Below, piece by piece: positions 1 through 8,343 of a stretch of 34,050 bases of DNA; positions within the stretch are counted from its first letter, which is position 1; every line of letters begins with the position of its first letter. The position numbers were made by a program, and so were the translations under genes. The notes under the pieces are model-generated. The model did no database searches and was not told the origin of the DNA. It saw only the letters and a program-made list of their open reading frames with translations. The stretch comes from Bacillota bacterium (GTDB lineage Bacteria; Bacillota; Clostridia; Christensenellales; SZUA-584), in contig JAEZIZ010000134.1 of assembly GCA_023415915.1 (NCBI GenBank), positions 1 through 34,050 on the forward strand, in the 5' to 3' direction.

Positions 1-667
1 CTAAGAGCAGCGCTCCCAAGCCCACCGCCGATTTTACTATCGCGTTGTTGTATGTACCGGCTTCGGTTATGCCTATGTGAAGCGGAGCGTCGCAGGCGTC
101 CGAGAACGTGCGGTTCGCCGCCACCGCGGCAGGCACCGATGAAGCCTTTATCGATACGACGACGTTATAAAACCCCATATCGTACACATAGCGCACGGAG
201 TTCATTGCGCTCTCGGCGAGCGCTATGGGTAAGGGGCCGCCGTACTTTTTAAGCAGGTCCTTTTCGAGCGAGCCGGAATTGACGCCTATGCGCACTGCCG
301 TGCCGTTTTGCCTCGCGCAGTCTATTATTGCCTTAAGCCTGTCCATGCCGCCAAGGTTTCCGGGATTTACCCTTACCTTATCGGCGCCGCTCTCTATCGC
401 GAGCAGTGCGAGCTTATAGTCGAAATGAACGTCCGCTATCAGCGGAATGCTTATGCTGTCCTTTATCTTGCGGAACGCGGCAGCGCAGGCCTTGCTGTTA
501 AAAGTGCACCGCACGGCTTCGCAGCCCGCGTCTTCCAGCCTCTTTATCTGCGCAAGCGTTGCTTCTACATCGGTGGTGTCGGTATTAGTCATGGACTGTA
601 TCAGCACGGGGCTGCCGCCGCCTATTATAACGCCGCCGAACGATACCCGCCTTGTCCTGCTTTCCAT
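1..667 (-). CDS. ispG: IspG, 4-hydroxy-3-methylbut-2-enyl diphosphate synthase (3' part cut by window edge)
   Basis: The first 222 codons of an IspG/GcpE protein are visible; the family is usually about 350 residues, so the C-terminal part with the 4Fe-4S cysteines lies outside the window. IspG reduces methylerythritol cyclodiphosphate to HMBPP in the MEP isoprenoid pathway. The translation starts MESRTRRVSFGGVIIGGG and continues through IQSMTNTDTTDVEATLAQI, VRCTF, PLIADVHFDYKLAL, VRVNPGN, RIGVNSGSLEK and GITEAG to SAVGLGALL, which is the TIM-barrel half of the family. The ATG follows the rseP stop codon by one base, so the two genes are probably translationally coupled. It is the last visible gene of the dxr-rseP-ispG run. 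Confidence 0.95.
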   Translation of the reverse strand, partial: MESRTRRVSFGGVIIGGGSPVLIQSMTNTDTTDVEATLAQIKRLEDAGCEAVRCTFNSKACAAAFRKIKDSISIPLIADVHFDYKLALLAIESGADKVRVNPGNLGGMDRLKAIIDCARQNGTAVRIGVNSGSLEKDLLKKYGGPLPIALAESAMNSVRYVYDMGFYNVVVSIKASSVPAAVAANRTFSDACDAPLHIGITEAGTYNNAIVKSAVGLGALLL

Positions 668-668
668 G

Positions 669-1718
669 TCATCCACCGAATATCCTTGAAATGTCGCGAT
701 ATGTCACGAGTATGAACAGCAGGAAGAACGCCGCGAGTCCCACGAAATGTATTATGCCTTCCACATTTCTCGGCACCGGCTTTTTGAATATCTTTTCAAT
801 TGCGATGAACACAAGCCGCCCACCGTCGAGCGCGGGCAGCGGCAGCAGGTTCATAATCGCAAGGCTTACGCTTATCGCGACGCCAAGCTGCAGCACGCTC
901 TGCAGGCTGCTCTTTATCGCAGCTCCCAGATAATAGACTATGCCCGCTATGCCAATCGCGTTCTCCGTGCCCTTGCCGGCAAACAAGCCGATAACCGCCG
1001 CTATCGTGCCTTTTACGATGAAGTACATCCACTTGAAAGACAGCGCAATAGCCTCAAAAAAGCCGTATGTCACAGGCTGCTGGCTGAAGCTTATGCCTGC
1101 CATCTTGTCCTGATACGTTTTGCCGGTGTTGTCCGTAAGCCCGGATGCTTTTTGTATCGTTAAAGGCACCTCGCGCCCGTCCTTTAGCACCGTGATGGAA
1201 AGCGTGTCCGCCTGGGAAGCGCCTAGCGCGTCGGTAAGCTCCATCGCAAAGTCTATATCCACGCCGTTCATCTCGGTGATAACGTCGCCGGGTTCAATGC
1301 CCGCCGCCTGCGCGGGGCTGCCGTCCCAAACGCCGCCCACCGTCAGCTGAAAATCGCCGAATACGCACAGCGTGAAGATTACGAGTATAAAAGCGAATAT
1401 TATGTTGAATACCGGCCCGGCGGCTATCGCCAAAGCCCGCTTACCCGCAGGCTGGTTGTTAAAAGAGTCCTTATCCGAGGCTTCCTCGTCTTCCCCGTGG
1501 AATTTCGTGAACCCCCCTATAAAGAACCATCTTATCGAATATTTGATGTCGTTTTTTACCCAGGACTTAATCTTGGGGCCAAACCCTACCGCGAATTCAT
1601 CTATCTTTAATTTGCAGGCGCGCCCTATGCTGTAATGCCCGAGCTCATGCGTCATTATTATCACGCCTACAATGATTATTGCGCCCAGTATGCTGATGGC
1701 GGTAACCAGTATATCCAA
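669..1718 (-). CDS. rseP: RseP-type site-2 intramembrane zinc metalloprotease
   Basis: Membrane protease of the S2P/M50B family, which cuts anti-sigma factors and signal-peptide remnants within the membrane. Visible: an N-terminal membrane helix carrying the zinc motif HELGH (about residues 24-28), a central PDZ domain (about 110-190, with the GSPAQAAGIEPGDVI ligand loop), and a C-terminal membrane region with LPALDGGRLVF, which holds the third zinc ligand. At about 349 residues it has the size of the RasP/YluC type. An ATG at 1724 directly abuts AGGAGG with no spacer, whereas TTG at 1718 sits six bases after it, so I prefer TTG. It lies between dxr and ispG, as is common in Firmicutes. Confidence 0.94.
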   Translation of the reverse strand: MDILVTAISILGAIIIVGVIIMTHELGHYSIGRACKLKIDEFAVGFGPKIKSWVKNDIKYSIRWFFIGGFTKFHGEDEEASDKDSFNNQPAGKRALAIAAGPVFNIIFAFILVIFTLCVFGDFQLTVGGVWDGSPAQAAGIEPGDVITEMNGVDIDFAMELTDALGASQADTLSITVLKDGREVPLTIQKASGLTDNTGKTYQDKMAGISFSQQPVTYGFFEAIALSFKWMYFIVKGTIAAVIGLFAGKGTENAIGIAGIVYYLGAAIKSSLQSVLQLGVAISVSLAIMNLLPLPALDGGRLVFIAIEKIFKKPVPRNVEGIIHFVGLAAFFLLFILVTYRDISRIFGG

Positions 1719-1778
1719 TCGCATCCTCCTTTCAGGCCGTTTTTTTGCCGATGCTTAATTATATAACAGCGCCAGCCC

Positions 1779-2936
1779 TTAAATACGTACTTTCGCAAAA
1801 TTGTCGTATATGTAGTTCTTGACTTCCTTGTCGGTGTTGTATATCTCAATCAGCGTGTTTCCCTTAAGGTGGGAGAACTTGTTCATTGCGTACGCAACGC
1901 TCTTTTCGATATCGCCAAAAGATATGCGCTTCTCTAAGAACAGATCTACGGCAGCCTCATTCGCGGCGTTCATTATCAGCGGCAACGATCCGCCTTCGCG
2001 AATGGCGTCCCTCGCGTGGCGAAGGCACGGGAACTTGTCCATATCCGGCTCTTCAAAAGTAAGGCTCTTTATTTTCGCAAAATCGAGATGCCCCACAACG
2101 CTATCGAGCCTCTCCGGGTGGCCGAAAGCGTACTGTATGGCCTGGCGCATATCCGTCGGCCCCATCTGCGCTATCACCGCGCCGTCCTTATATTCTATCA
2201 TGGAATGTATTATGCTCTGGCGGTGGATTACTACGTCTATCATATCGGGCGTTAAACCGAAAAGCCACTTCGTCTCTATTACTTCCAGACCTTTGTTCAT
2301 GTACGTCGCGCAGTCCACGGTAACCTTCTTGCCCATGCGCCAGTTCGGGTGCCTAAGCGCCTGCTCTACTGTGGCGTTTTCTATATCTTCCTTGCTCCAG
2401 TTTAAGAACGGCCCGCCCGAAGCAGTGAGTATTACGCGCCTTAAGCCCGTCGTATCGAGCCCTTTAAGGCACTGGTACACGGCGCAGAGCTCGCTGTCCA
2501 CCGGGAATATCTCCGCCTTAGAAGTCTTGAGGCGCTCGGTCACGATATGGCCGCCGCACACGAGCGACTCCTTGTTGGCAAGCGCCACGTTGGTTCCGTT
2601 GTCGAGGCATTCAATAAGCGGCGGAAGCCCCGCTATCCCCACCACGGCTATAAGCACTATGTCGGGGTCGCCCGCGCTGCACGATTCCAATAGGCCTTGT
2701 ATGCCGAAGCCTAATTTCATGCCCTTGGGGACTTGTCTTTCAAATTCGATATCTCCGGCGCAGCCGGTCAAGCCGATATAGCCCGCTCCGAATTTCTTTG
2801 CCGTTTCGAGCAGTTCCTGGCTGCTTCTGTGCGCCGTTAACGCGGTCACTCTGAAGCGCCCCGGGTTCTTCTCGATTATGTCCAGCGCCTGCCGCCCAAT
2901 GGAGCCCGTCGCGCCTAAGATCGCAATCTTTTTCAT
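1779..2936 (-). CDS. dxr: Dxr, 1-deoxy-D-xylulose 5-phosphate reductoisomerase
   Basis: Makes MEP from DXP with NADPH and a divalent metal, the committed step of the MEP pathway. 385 residues, the normal length. The N-terminal NADPH-binding loop is ILGATGSIGRQALDII (about residues 5-20). The metal site is PVDSE (about 145-149). Further family motifs are ANKESLV, ILTASGGPF, HPNWRMGKKV and HRQSIIHSMIEY, and a C-terminal helical domain begins near NAANEAAVDLFL. The ATG has GAAGGA six bases upstream. It lies 11 bases after cdsA and is separated from rseP by 54 bp that hold a TATAAT-like hexamer without a convincing -35 box. With the adjacent ispG this puts two MEP enzymes in one probable transcript. 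Confidence 0.97.
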   Translation of the reverse strand: MKKIAILGATGSIGRQALDIIEKNPGRFRVTALTAHRSSQELLETAKKFGAGYIGLTGCAGDIEFERQVPKGMKLGFGIQGLLESCSAGDPDIVLIAVVGIAGLPPLIECLDNGTNVALANKESLVCGGHIVTERLKTSKAEIFPVDSELCAVYQCLKGLDTTGLRRVILTASGGPFLNWSKEDIENATVEQALRHPNWRMGKKVTVDCATYMNKGLEVIETKWLFGLTPDMIDVVIHRQSIIHSMIEYKDGAVIAQMGPTDMRQAIQYAFGHPERLDSVVGHLDFAKIKSLTFEEPDMDKFPCLRHARDAIREGGSLPLIMNAANEAAVDLFLEKRISFGDIEKSVAYAMNKFSHLKGNTLIEIYNTDKEVKNYIYDNFAKVRI

Positions 2937-2947
2937 CTGCAGTCCTT

Positions 2948-3748
2948 CTAAAACAATATTATGTAAAATCCGTACACGGCCGGAACTATGAACAGCATAG
3001 AATCCAGCCTATCCATAGCGCCTCCGTGCGCTCCCATTATCCTGCCAAAATCCTTGGCGCCAAAAAACCTTTTTATCTTTGACGCGGCGAGGTCGCCTAT
3101 CTGCCCTAATACCGTCAGCAGCGCCCCGAGTATAAGGTACCAGTACTCAGGTATGCTCACTCCGAAAGCTTCCTGCCCGAAATATCCAAACATATAAACG
3201 CCGAGTATGCCGAACACCGCGCCGCCGATAGCGCCCTCCACCGTCTTTTTGGGGCTGATGCTCTCGGCAAGCTTATGCCTACCTATTAGCCTTCCCGTAA
3301 AATACGCAAAAGAATCGGTGATTACAGCCGACCCGAACGCTATTATCATAAGGAACCTGTAGACGTCGATAGCGGGTATGCACACGACGGCTATAAGAAA
3401 AAGATAGAACATGCCGGGGTATGCCAGCGAAAATACCGACATAGCGCCGTCCTTTGCGCTGCGCCCAAGCAATATCAGCGCTATCAGCACTGCCATTACC
3501 GCCGCGAGAAAAAGCACGGCCGCTCCCGTAAAACCGCCGAGGTAATCGTAAGCGGGATAAAGCAGCGCCGCAAACACGTAAGCTATTACGCGGAAAGGCT
3601 TTGAATCCGCGGCAAGCATGCCAAGCATCTCGTGCATGCAAAGCAAGCTCACGGCGGATACGGCTATCTTTGCATATAGCCCGCCGAAATATATGACCGA
3701 TATAAGCAGCGCCAGCGCCGGTATAGCGAAAAGCGTCCTCTTAAGCAA
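2948..3748 (-). CDS. cdsA: CdsA, phosphatidate cytidylyltransferase (CDP-diglyceride synthase)
   Basis: Integral membrane enzyme that makes CDP-diacylglycerol from phosphatidic acid and CTP. 266 residues with about eight hydrophobic segments. The family signature is complete near the C-terminus: SKIKRFF...KDFGRIMGAHGG followed by DRLDS, with the catalytic acidic residues. The start is TTG, with GGAGGGG five bases upstream. It sits between uppS and dxr as in most Firmicutes, linking phospholipid synthesis with undecaprenyl and isoprenoid supply. Confidence 0.95.
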   Translation of the reverse strand: MLKRTLFAIPALALLISVIYFGGLYAKIAVSAVSLLCMHEMLGMLAADSKPFRVIAYVFAALLYPAYDYLGGFTGAAVLFLAAVMAVLIALILLGRSAKDGAMSVFSLAYPGMFYLFLIAVVCIPAIDVYRFLMIIAFGSAVITDSFAYFTGRLIGRHKLAESISPKKTVEGAIGGAVFGILGVYMFGYFGQEAFGVSIPEYWYLILGALLTVLGQIGDLAASKIKRFFGAKDFGRIMGAHGGAMDRLDSMLFIVPAVYGFYIILF

Positions 3749-3830
3749 TAGATCCCCTCCGAACCGCCCATAAAGAATTATATTCCTTTAAAGGCCGCAA
3801 AACCACTCCCGCAGCTAATAAACGGCACTT

Positions 3831-4613
3831 TTATATGCCGCCGAACCTGCGGTTGCGCGAAGCGAAGGCGTCGAGCGCCTTTTTGTATTCAATCTCGTCA
3901 AAATCGGGCCACAGCGTATCCGAAAAATAAAGCTCGGCGTACGCAAGCTGATACAGCAGAAAATTGCTTATGCGCGACTCCCCGCTCGTGCGTATCATCA
4001 GGTCGGGATCGGGCTGGCCCGCGGTGAAAAGCAGCGAAGATATGTATTCCTCCGTTATTTCCTCCGGCTTTCTGCCCTCCGCAACGGCTTTTATTACGGC
4101 GCCTGTTATCTCCTGCCGCCCTCCGTAGTTTACCGCCATGTTGACTGTAAGCCCGGTGTTGTCCTTCGTCGTGCGCTTTGCGCGCTCTATCTCTTCGGCC
4201 ACCTCGCGCGGCAGCCTTGATAAGTCGCCCAGCGTCAGTATGCGTACGTTCTTCTCGTTAAGCTCAGCGAGCTCTTTTTTGAGGTATTCGAGCAGCAGCC
4301 CCATCAGAGTGTTTACCTCCTGGTCGGGGCGCTTCCAGTTCTCGGTGGAGAACGCAAAAAGCGTGAGATACTTTATGCCGATATCCGAGCTCATGCGTAT
4401 AATAGTCCGCACTCGCTCTACGCCCGCACGGTGGCCTGCCGCGCGCGGAAGGCCTCTTTTTTTAGCCCACCGCCCGTTGCCGTCCATTATAACGGCGACA
4501 TGCACGGGAAGCCGGCTTAGATCTATGCCGGCGTATACGCTTTCATTTATTTTCTTTTTTCCGAACAGTACGTCCTTAAATCCTCTCAACAAATACCTCG
4601 ATTTTTCACACAA
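3831..4613 (-). CDS. uppS: UppS, undecaprenyl diphosphate synthase (di-trans,poly-cis)
   Basis: Cytosolic cis-prenyltransferase that builds the C55 lipid carrier for peptidoglycan and other wall polymers. The IPP/FPP-binding signature HVAVIMDGNGRWAKKRGLPR is intact (about residues 38-57), with the catalytic Asp in MDGNGRW; FAFSTENW, the phosphate-binding RTSGESRISNFLLYQLAY and FSDTLWPDF follow. Length is up to 260 residues. The start is uncertain: TTG at 4613 has only a weak GAGAG upstream, while TTG at 4589 has GAGG six bases ahead and would remove eight residues. There is no ATG in the N-terminal extension. A near-perfect hairpin at 4638-4660 lies just upstream. Confidence 0.95.
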   Translation of the reverse strand: MCEKSRYLLRGFKDVLFGKKKINESVYAGIDLSRLPVHVAVIMDGNGRWAKKRGLPRAAGHRAGVERVRTIIRMSSDIGIKYLTLFAFSTENWKRPDQEVNTLMGLLLEYLKKELAELNEKNVRILTLGDLSRLPREVAEEIERAKRTTKDNTGLTVNMAVNYGGRQEITGAVIKAVAEGRKPEEITEEYISSLLFTAGQPDPDLMIRTSGESRISNFLLYQLAYAELYFSDTLWPDFDEIEYKKALDAFASRNRRFGGI

Positions 4614-4637
4614 ACTCTCACACGCGCTGGAAATGCC

Positions 4638-4660
4638 CTCCGGCTTTTCTAAAAGCGGAG
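4638..4660 (-). promoter_or_regulatory. Hairpin between PASTA-like gene and uppS
   Basis: CTCCG/CGGAG and CTTTT/AAAAG pair with one bulged G, giving a compact ten-pair stem 25 to 50 bases ahead of uppS. No T-run follows on the minus strand. It could uncouple uppS from the upstream genes. Confidence 0.3.
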
Positions 4661-4694
4661 CATAAACCCGAAAGCACAGCCCTCATGCCGCCCG

Positions 4695-4895
4695 CTAAAC
4701 CCTTGTCTTGAAACGCGATACGGTTATCTCTATTACATTGTTTCCGGCGGCGCGCACGCGTATAACGCGCTCGGAATCCGCGCCCTCCACGCCGCGTTTC
4801 GACGTATACTCGCGGCGCACAACTTCATAACCCGCCGAGCGCAGCTTATCTTCCGCTTCGCCCGACTCGAGCCCCAGCACGCTGTCCGGCGTCAT
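4695..4895 (-). CDS. Small PASTA-like domain protein, function unknown
   Basis: 66 residues. The segment VLGLESGEAEDKLRSAGYEVV fits the start of a PASTA domain (a V-GL motif, then the EA--KL---GY helix), and the rest (SERVIRVRAAGNNVIEITVSRF) fits its beta-strands. Classical PASTA domains sit outside the cell on Ser/Thr kinases and penicillin-binding proteins, but no signal peptide or membrane segment is visible, so this one should be cytoplasmic. Its ATG overlaps the frr stop in an ATGA arrangement. GGAGG lies only one base before the ATG, so start choice probably depends on coupling to frr. The family call rests on weak similarity of one short domain; that the gene is real is supported by the overlap and position. 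Confidence 0.7.
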   Translation of the reverse strand: MTPDSVLGLESGEAEDKLRSAGYEVVRREYTSKRGVEGADSERVIRVRAAGNNVIEITVSRFKTRV

Positions 4896-5455
4896 ACCTC
4901 CATGATTTCCTTTTCTTTATCCTTGACAACGCCGTCAATTATCTTAATGAATTCGTCCGTCAGCTTCTGGACTTCGTTTTCAAGATCCTTAAAATCGTCC
5001 TCGGTTATTTCGCTAGCCTTCTGGCTTTTCTTGAACGCCTCGTTGGCGTCGCGCCTTATCACCCTTACGGCTACTTTTGCCTCCTCGCCCTTTTTCTTAA
5101 CGGTCTTGGCGAGTTCTGCCCTTCTTTCCTGCGTAAGCTCGGGTATGACGAGCCTTATGACTTTGCCGTCGTTGGATGGGTTTATGCCGAGGTCGGACTT
5201 CATTATAGCCTTTTCCACTTCGGACAGCATCTTTACATCCCATACCGAAACGACTATCATGCGCGGCTCGGGCGCAGAAATGTTGCCCATCTGGTTAATG
5301 GGAGTAGGCGTACCGTAGTAATCGACCATTATGCCGTCGAGCAGCTGAGGATTGGCCCTGCCCGCCCGGATATGCGACAGCTCCTTCTTAAGCGCCGCAA
5401 CCGATTTTTCCATCTTCGCTTTCGCATTGTCCAGCGCTTCGTGTTTAACCTGCAT
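4892..5455 (-). CDS. frr: Frr, ribosome-recycling factor
   Basis: Works with EF-G to split post-termination ribosomes. 187 residues, the usual size, with N-terminal LSHIRAGRANPQLLDGIMVDYYGTPTPINQMGNISAPEPRMI and a long C-terminal three-helix bundle (LTQERRAELAKTVKKKGEEAKVAVRVIRRDANE). The ATG has GGAGG eight bases upstream. Its 3' end overlaps the next gene by four bases (ATGA). It follows pyrH across a 117-bp spacer that contains a hairpin close to the ribosome-binding site. Confidence 0.97.
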   Translation of the reverse strand: MQVKHEALDNAKAKMEKSVAALKKELSHIRAGRANPQLLDGIMVDYYGTPTPINQMGNISAPEPRMIVVSVWDVKMLSEVEKAIMKSDLGINPSNDGKVIRLVIPELTQERRAELAKTVKKKGEEAKVAVRVIRRDANEAFKKSQKASEITEDDFKDLENEVQKLTDEFIKIIDGVVKDKEKEIMEV

Positions 5456-5478
5456 AACAAAACCCTCCTTTTTTATCG

Positions 5479-5505
5479 CCCCGGAATATACATTTTATCG
5501 GGGCT
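5479..5505 (-). promoter_or_regulatory. Hairpin upstream of frr
   Basis: GCCCCG (5479-5484) and CGGGGC (5500-5505) form a six-pair stem with a 15-base AT-rich loop, about nine bases before the GGAGG of frr on the minus strand. There is no T-run after it, so it is not an obvious terminator; an effect on frr translation or pyrH mRNA stability is only a guess. Confidence 0.35.
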
Positions 5506-5572
5506 GCGTTTCGCTTTGAAGTATATTTATTGATCGAGCGCAGCTCTTTATTGCCTATCGCTGCGCAGCTGA

Positions 5573-6289
5573 TTAATTGATTCTTGTGCCTATGTTCTCG
5601 CCTAATACGACTCTTTTTATACCGTCGTTAATATCGAGCCCGAAGCATATTATAGGTATGCTGTTGTCCATGCACAGCGACACCGCCGTTGTGTCCATTA
5701 CGGAAAGCCCCTGGTTAATAACGTCTATGTAGCTTATATAGTCGTACTTTTTCGCGTCCTTGTTAAGCTTGGGGTCGCTGTCGTATACGCCGTCCACGTT
5801 CTTTGCGAGCAGTATCAAATCGGCCTCGATTTCCGCCGCACGCAGCGCCGCCGCCGTATCCGTTGAGAAATACGGATTGCCCGTGCCGCACGCGAATATG
5901 ACTACCCTGGCCTTTTCAAGATGCCTCATGGCCCGCCGCCTTATGTACGGCTCGGCTATCGCGCGCATCTCTATCGCTGTCTGCACCCTTGTCTGCATGC
6001 CCTTGCTTTCCAGCGCGTCCTGCATCGCGAGCGCGTTTATCACGGTTGCGAGCATGCCCATGTGGTCGGCTGTCGTCCTGTCCATGCCCACGCCTCTGCG
6101 GCCGCGCCATATGTTACCGCCGCCCACGACGATGCCCATCTCTACGCCCAGCTTTGCCACCTCTATCACCTGGTCTGCGACGGAAGATATAATATCAAAG
6201 TCAAAACCCGACTCCTTGCTCCCTGCCAGAGCTTCTCCGCTGATCTTCAGTACAACGCGTTTATACTTGGGAACAGGCTTTTGCTTCAT
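5573..6289 (-). CDS. pyrH: PyrH, UMP kinase
   Basis: Phosphorylates UMP to UDP; a hexameric amino-acid-kinase-fold enzyme. The translation has the N-terminal phosphate loop VVLKISGEALAG, VVGGGNIWRGR, the acidic RTTADHMGMLATVINALA, and TGNPYFSTDTAAALRAAEI, all typical. About 238 residues. An ATG at 6295 abuts AGGAG without a spacer, while the ATG at 6289 is six bases after it, so 6289 is the better start. The gene has its own likely promoter and follows an intrinsic terminator after tsf, so it can be expressed apart from rpsB-tsf. Confidence 0.96.
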   Translation of the reverse strand: MKQKPVPKYKRVVLKISGEALAGSKESGFDFDIISSVADQVIEVAKLGVEMGIVVGGGNIWRGRRGVGMDRTTADHMGMLATVINALAMQDALESKGMQTRVQTAIEMRAIAEPYIRRRAMRHLEKARVVIFACGTGNPYFSTDTAAALRAAEIEADLILLAKNVDGVYDSDPKLNKDAKKYDYISYIDVINQGLSVMDTTAVSLCMDNSIPIICFGLDINDGIKRVVLGENIGTRIN

Positions 6290-6311
6290 CTGCATCTCCT
6301 TTTTTTGATTT

Positions 6312-6317
6312 ATTCTA
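6312..6317 (-). promoter_or_regulatory. Extended -10 promoter for pyrH
   Basis: On the minus strand TGG precedes TAGAAT, an extended -10 box; no good -35 hexamer is visible 16-18 bases further upstream. Transcription would begin near 6305, about 16 bases before the preferred ATG of pyrH. Confidence 0.45.
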
Positions 6318-6442
6318 CCATACCTGAGTGCTGAAAAGTTTAAATTTTTTTGGAATCCGGCAGCAACGGATTTATTATGCGCACCATGCGCACTTCAGCG
6401 CAGCGCGAACATTTTATGGCAATCAGCCGTTTGGGTACTTGC

Positions 6443-6475
6443 AAAAAGGGAGAGTGCGCCCTTTGCCACTCTCCC
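6443..6475 (-). terminator. Rho-independent terminator of rpsB-tsf
   Basis: A perfect nine-pair stem (GGGAGAGTG at 6448-6456 with CACTCTCCC at 6467-6475) and a ten-base loop are followed on the minus strand by TTTTT. It starts 13 bases after the tsf stop codon and separates the rpsB-tsf transcript from pyrH. Confidence 0.88.
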
Positions 6476-6487
6476 TAAAGCATGTCG

Positions 6488-7405
6488 TTATTTGGACGTC
6501 TGCTTCATTACCTCTTCCGCGAAGTCGTCCTTGCGTTTTTCAAGGCCTTCGCCCATCTCATAGCGCACAAATCGACGTATCTCTATGTTCTCGCCCAGCT
6601 TGCCCGACATTTCCTTGACGAGCTGCTTTATCGATTTGTTCTGGTCCTTTACGAACACCTGCTCTATGAGGCAGAAATCCTTATAGTATTTCTGTATCCG
6701 GCCTTCTACCATCTTGTCGACGATCTTTTCGGGCTTGCCCTCATTGAGCGCCTGCACGCGCAGTATCTCCTTTTCGCTCGCTATCACCTCTTTGGGCACG
6801 TCCGACGGGTTTAAGTATAGCGGATTAGCGGCCGCTATCTGCATTGCGACGTCGTGCGCAAACGCCTTCAGTTCGGCGTTGCCCGCGGCGGCGGCCGATT
6901 CACAGCCTATCTCCACCAGCACGCCTATCTTGCCGCCCATGTGTATATAGCTGTCCACAAGCCCCGCGCCGCTTAGGCCAAAGCGTGTAAAGCGGCGTAT
7001 GTCTATCTTCTCGCCTATCTCGCCAATCTTCTCTTTGACGAGTGTGGATACCGAATTCGCTCCGGCGTTCTGCTCCATAAGCGCCGCGACGTCGGAAGGG
7101 TCGTTCTCCATTATATGCTTTGCTATGCTGCGCACGAAATCCACGAATACCGGCGTTTTCGCGACGAAGTCCGTCTCGCAGTTAACCTCTACAAGAGCGC
7201 CGCCCGCGTCTGAAGTATAGCTCTCGACCACGCCTTCCGCGGCTATCCTGTCGGCCTTCTTCGCGGCGGACGCGAGCCCCTTCTCGCGCAGTATCTTTAC
7301 GGCTTCCTCAAAGTCTCCGTTTGCCTGTGTAAGCGCGTTTTTGCAATCCATCATGCCGGCGCCTGTTTTCTCTCTCAGCGCCTTAACATCACTCGCAGTG
7401 ATCAT
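6488..7405 (-). CDS. tsf: EF-Ts, elongation factor Ts
   Basis: Guanine-nucleotide exchange factor for EF-Tu. The N-terminal UBA-like domain carries VKALREKTGAGMMDCKNAL and the helix after it. Then come the core subdomains with VEVNCETDFVAKTPVFVDFV and HDVAMQIAAANPLYLNPSDVP. 305 residues, full length. ATG has AGGAG ten bases upstream. It follows rpsB as in most bacteria; a hairpin at 7444-7469 lies between them. Confidence 0.97.
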   Translation of the reverse strand: MITASDVKALREKTGAGMMDCKNALTQANGDFEEAVKILREKGLASAAKKADRIAAEGVVESYTSDAGGALVEVNCETDFVAKTPVFVDFVRSIAKHIMENDPSDVAALMEQNAGANSVSTLVKEKIGEIGEKIDIRRFTRFGLSGAGLVDSYIHMGGKIGVLVEIGCESAAAAGNAELKAFAHDVAMQIAAANPLYLNPSDVPKEVIASEKEILRVQALNEGKPEKIVDKMVEGRIQKYYKDFCLIEQVFVKDQNKSIKQLVKEMSGKLGENIEIRRFVRYEMGEGLEKRKDDFAEEVMKQTSK

Positions 7406-7443
7406 ATCTTAAAATCTCCTTATAAACTTAATACAATTATTAT

Positions 7444-7469
7444 GCCCTTAAAAGTAATACTTTGAGGGC
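7444..7469 (-). promoter_or_regulatory. Hairpin between rpsB and tsf
   Basis: GCCCT/AGGGC plus AAAGT/ACTTT form a two-part stem in the 107-bp gap. There is no T-run after it on the minus strand. It may act as a processing or partial attenuation site that sets the ratio of S2 to EF-Ts; that role is inferred only from position. Confidence 0.3.
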
Positions 7470-7512
7470 TTGCTTTCCCGAACAATTCACCCCATCGAGT
7501 CTCACGGCTTGC

Positions 7513-8304
7513 TTAAGCCTCGGTCTCTTCGGAGCCGGTTTCCTCATCGATCGAGTCAAGTATATCAACGTCTTCCTCGCCGTCTGCTTCTTCGGCGGGT
7601 TCGGACGCGTCGGTCAGCTGTTCGCCCTGCTTCGCTTCGAGCACCGCGTCCGCTATCTTGGACGCCAGCAGCTTTACGGCGCGGATAGCGTCGTCGTTTC
7701 CGGGTATCACATAATCCACTTCGTCGGGGTCGCAGTTCGTATCGACAATTCCCACAATCGGTATGCCCAATGAACGCGCCTCAACGATGGCTATATGCTC
7801 CTTTCTCGGATCAACAACGAACAGCACGCCCGGCAGTTCTTTCATGTCTCTTATACCGCCGAGGTTCTTTATGAGTTTCTCCTGCTCGTGCTTGAGTTTT
7901 ATAACTTCCTTTTTGGGGAGCAGCGCGAATTCGCCCGTCTCCTCCATCTTCTCTATCTTTTCAAGGCGCCTCACGCGGCTGCGTATAGTTTTGAAGTTTG
8001 TGAGCATGCCGCCCAGCCAGCGCTGGCTTACGAAATACATGCCGCAGCGCTTCGCTTCCTGTTCAACCGATTCCTGCGCCTGCTTCTTTGTGCCTACGAA
8101 CAGCACCGTCTTTCCTTCCATCACCGCGTCGCGCACAAAAAAATACGCCTGTTCCACCATCTTTACAGTTTTCTGCAAGTCGATGATGTAAATGCCGTTG
8201 CGCTCCGTGAAGATGTACTTTTTCATCTTGGGGTTCCAACGCCTTGTCTGGTGCCCAAAATGGACGCCAGCTTCTAAAAGCTGCTTCATTGAAATGACTG
8301 ACAC
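7513..8304 (-). CDS. rpsB: Ribosomal protein S2
   Basis: Protein of the small ribosomal subunit. The translation has MKQLLEAGVHFGHQTRRWNPKM, IIDLQKTVKMVEQAY, FVGTKKQAQ, RWLGGMLTNFKTI, GVLFVVDPRKEHIAIVEARSLGIP and PGNDDAIRAVKLL, all S2 hallmarks. At 263 residues it is slightly longer than usual because of an acidic C-terminal tail (about residues 230-263, many Glu/Asp). The start is GTG with AGGAGG nine bases upstream. It is the first gene of rpsB-tsf and is preceded by a strong promoter and a structured leader, as expected for an autoregulated ribosomal-protein gene. Confidence 0.97.
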   Translation of the reverse strand: MSVISMKQLLEAGVHFGHQTRRWNPKMKKYIFTERNGIYIIDLQKTVKMVEQAYFFVRDAVMEGKTVLFVGTKKQAQESVEQEAKRCGMYFVSQRWLGGMLTNFKTIRSRVRRLEKIEKMEETGEFALLPKKEVIKLKHEQEKLIKNLGGIRDMKELPGVLFVVDPRKEHIAIVEARSLGIPIVGIVDTNCDPDEVDYVIPGNDDAIRAVKLLASKIADAVLEAKQGEQLTDASEPAEEADGEEDVDILDSIDEETGSEETEA

Positions 8305-8343
8305 TTTTATTTTCCTCCTGGTTTCTCCTCCCGCCGCTTCGCC

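Noticed and set aside
1731..1775. TATAAT-like box between dxr and rseP as a promoter
   Set aside because: No acceptable -35 hexamer at 16-18 bases; the genes can be read from upstream.
1819..2781. 320-codon plus-strand open frame
   Set aside because: It lies wholly opposite dxr, whose motifs are intact; the translation is Ser/Pro-rich without any domain, as antisense frames of this base composition are.
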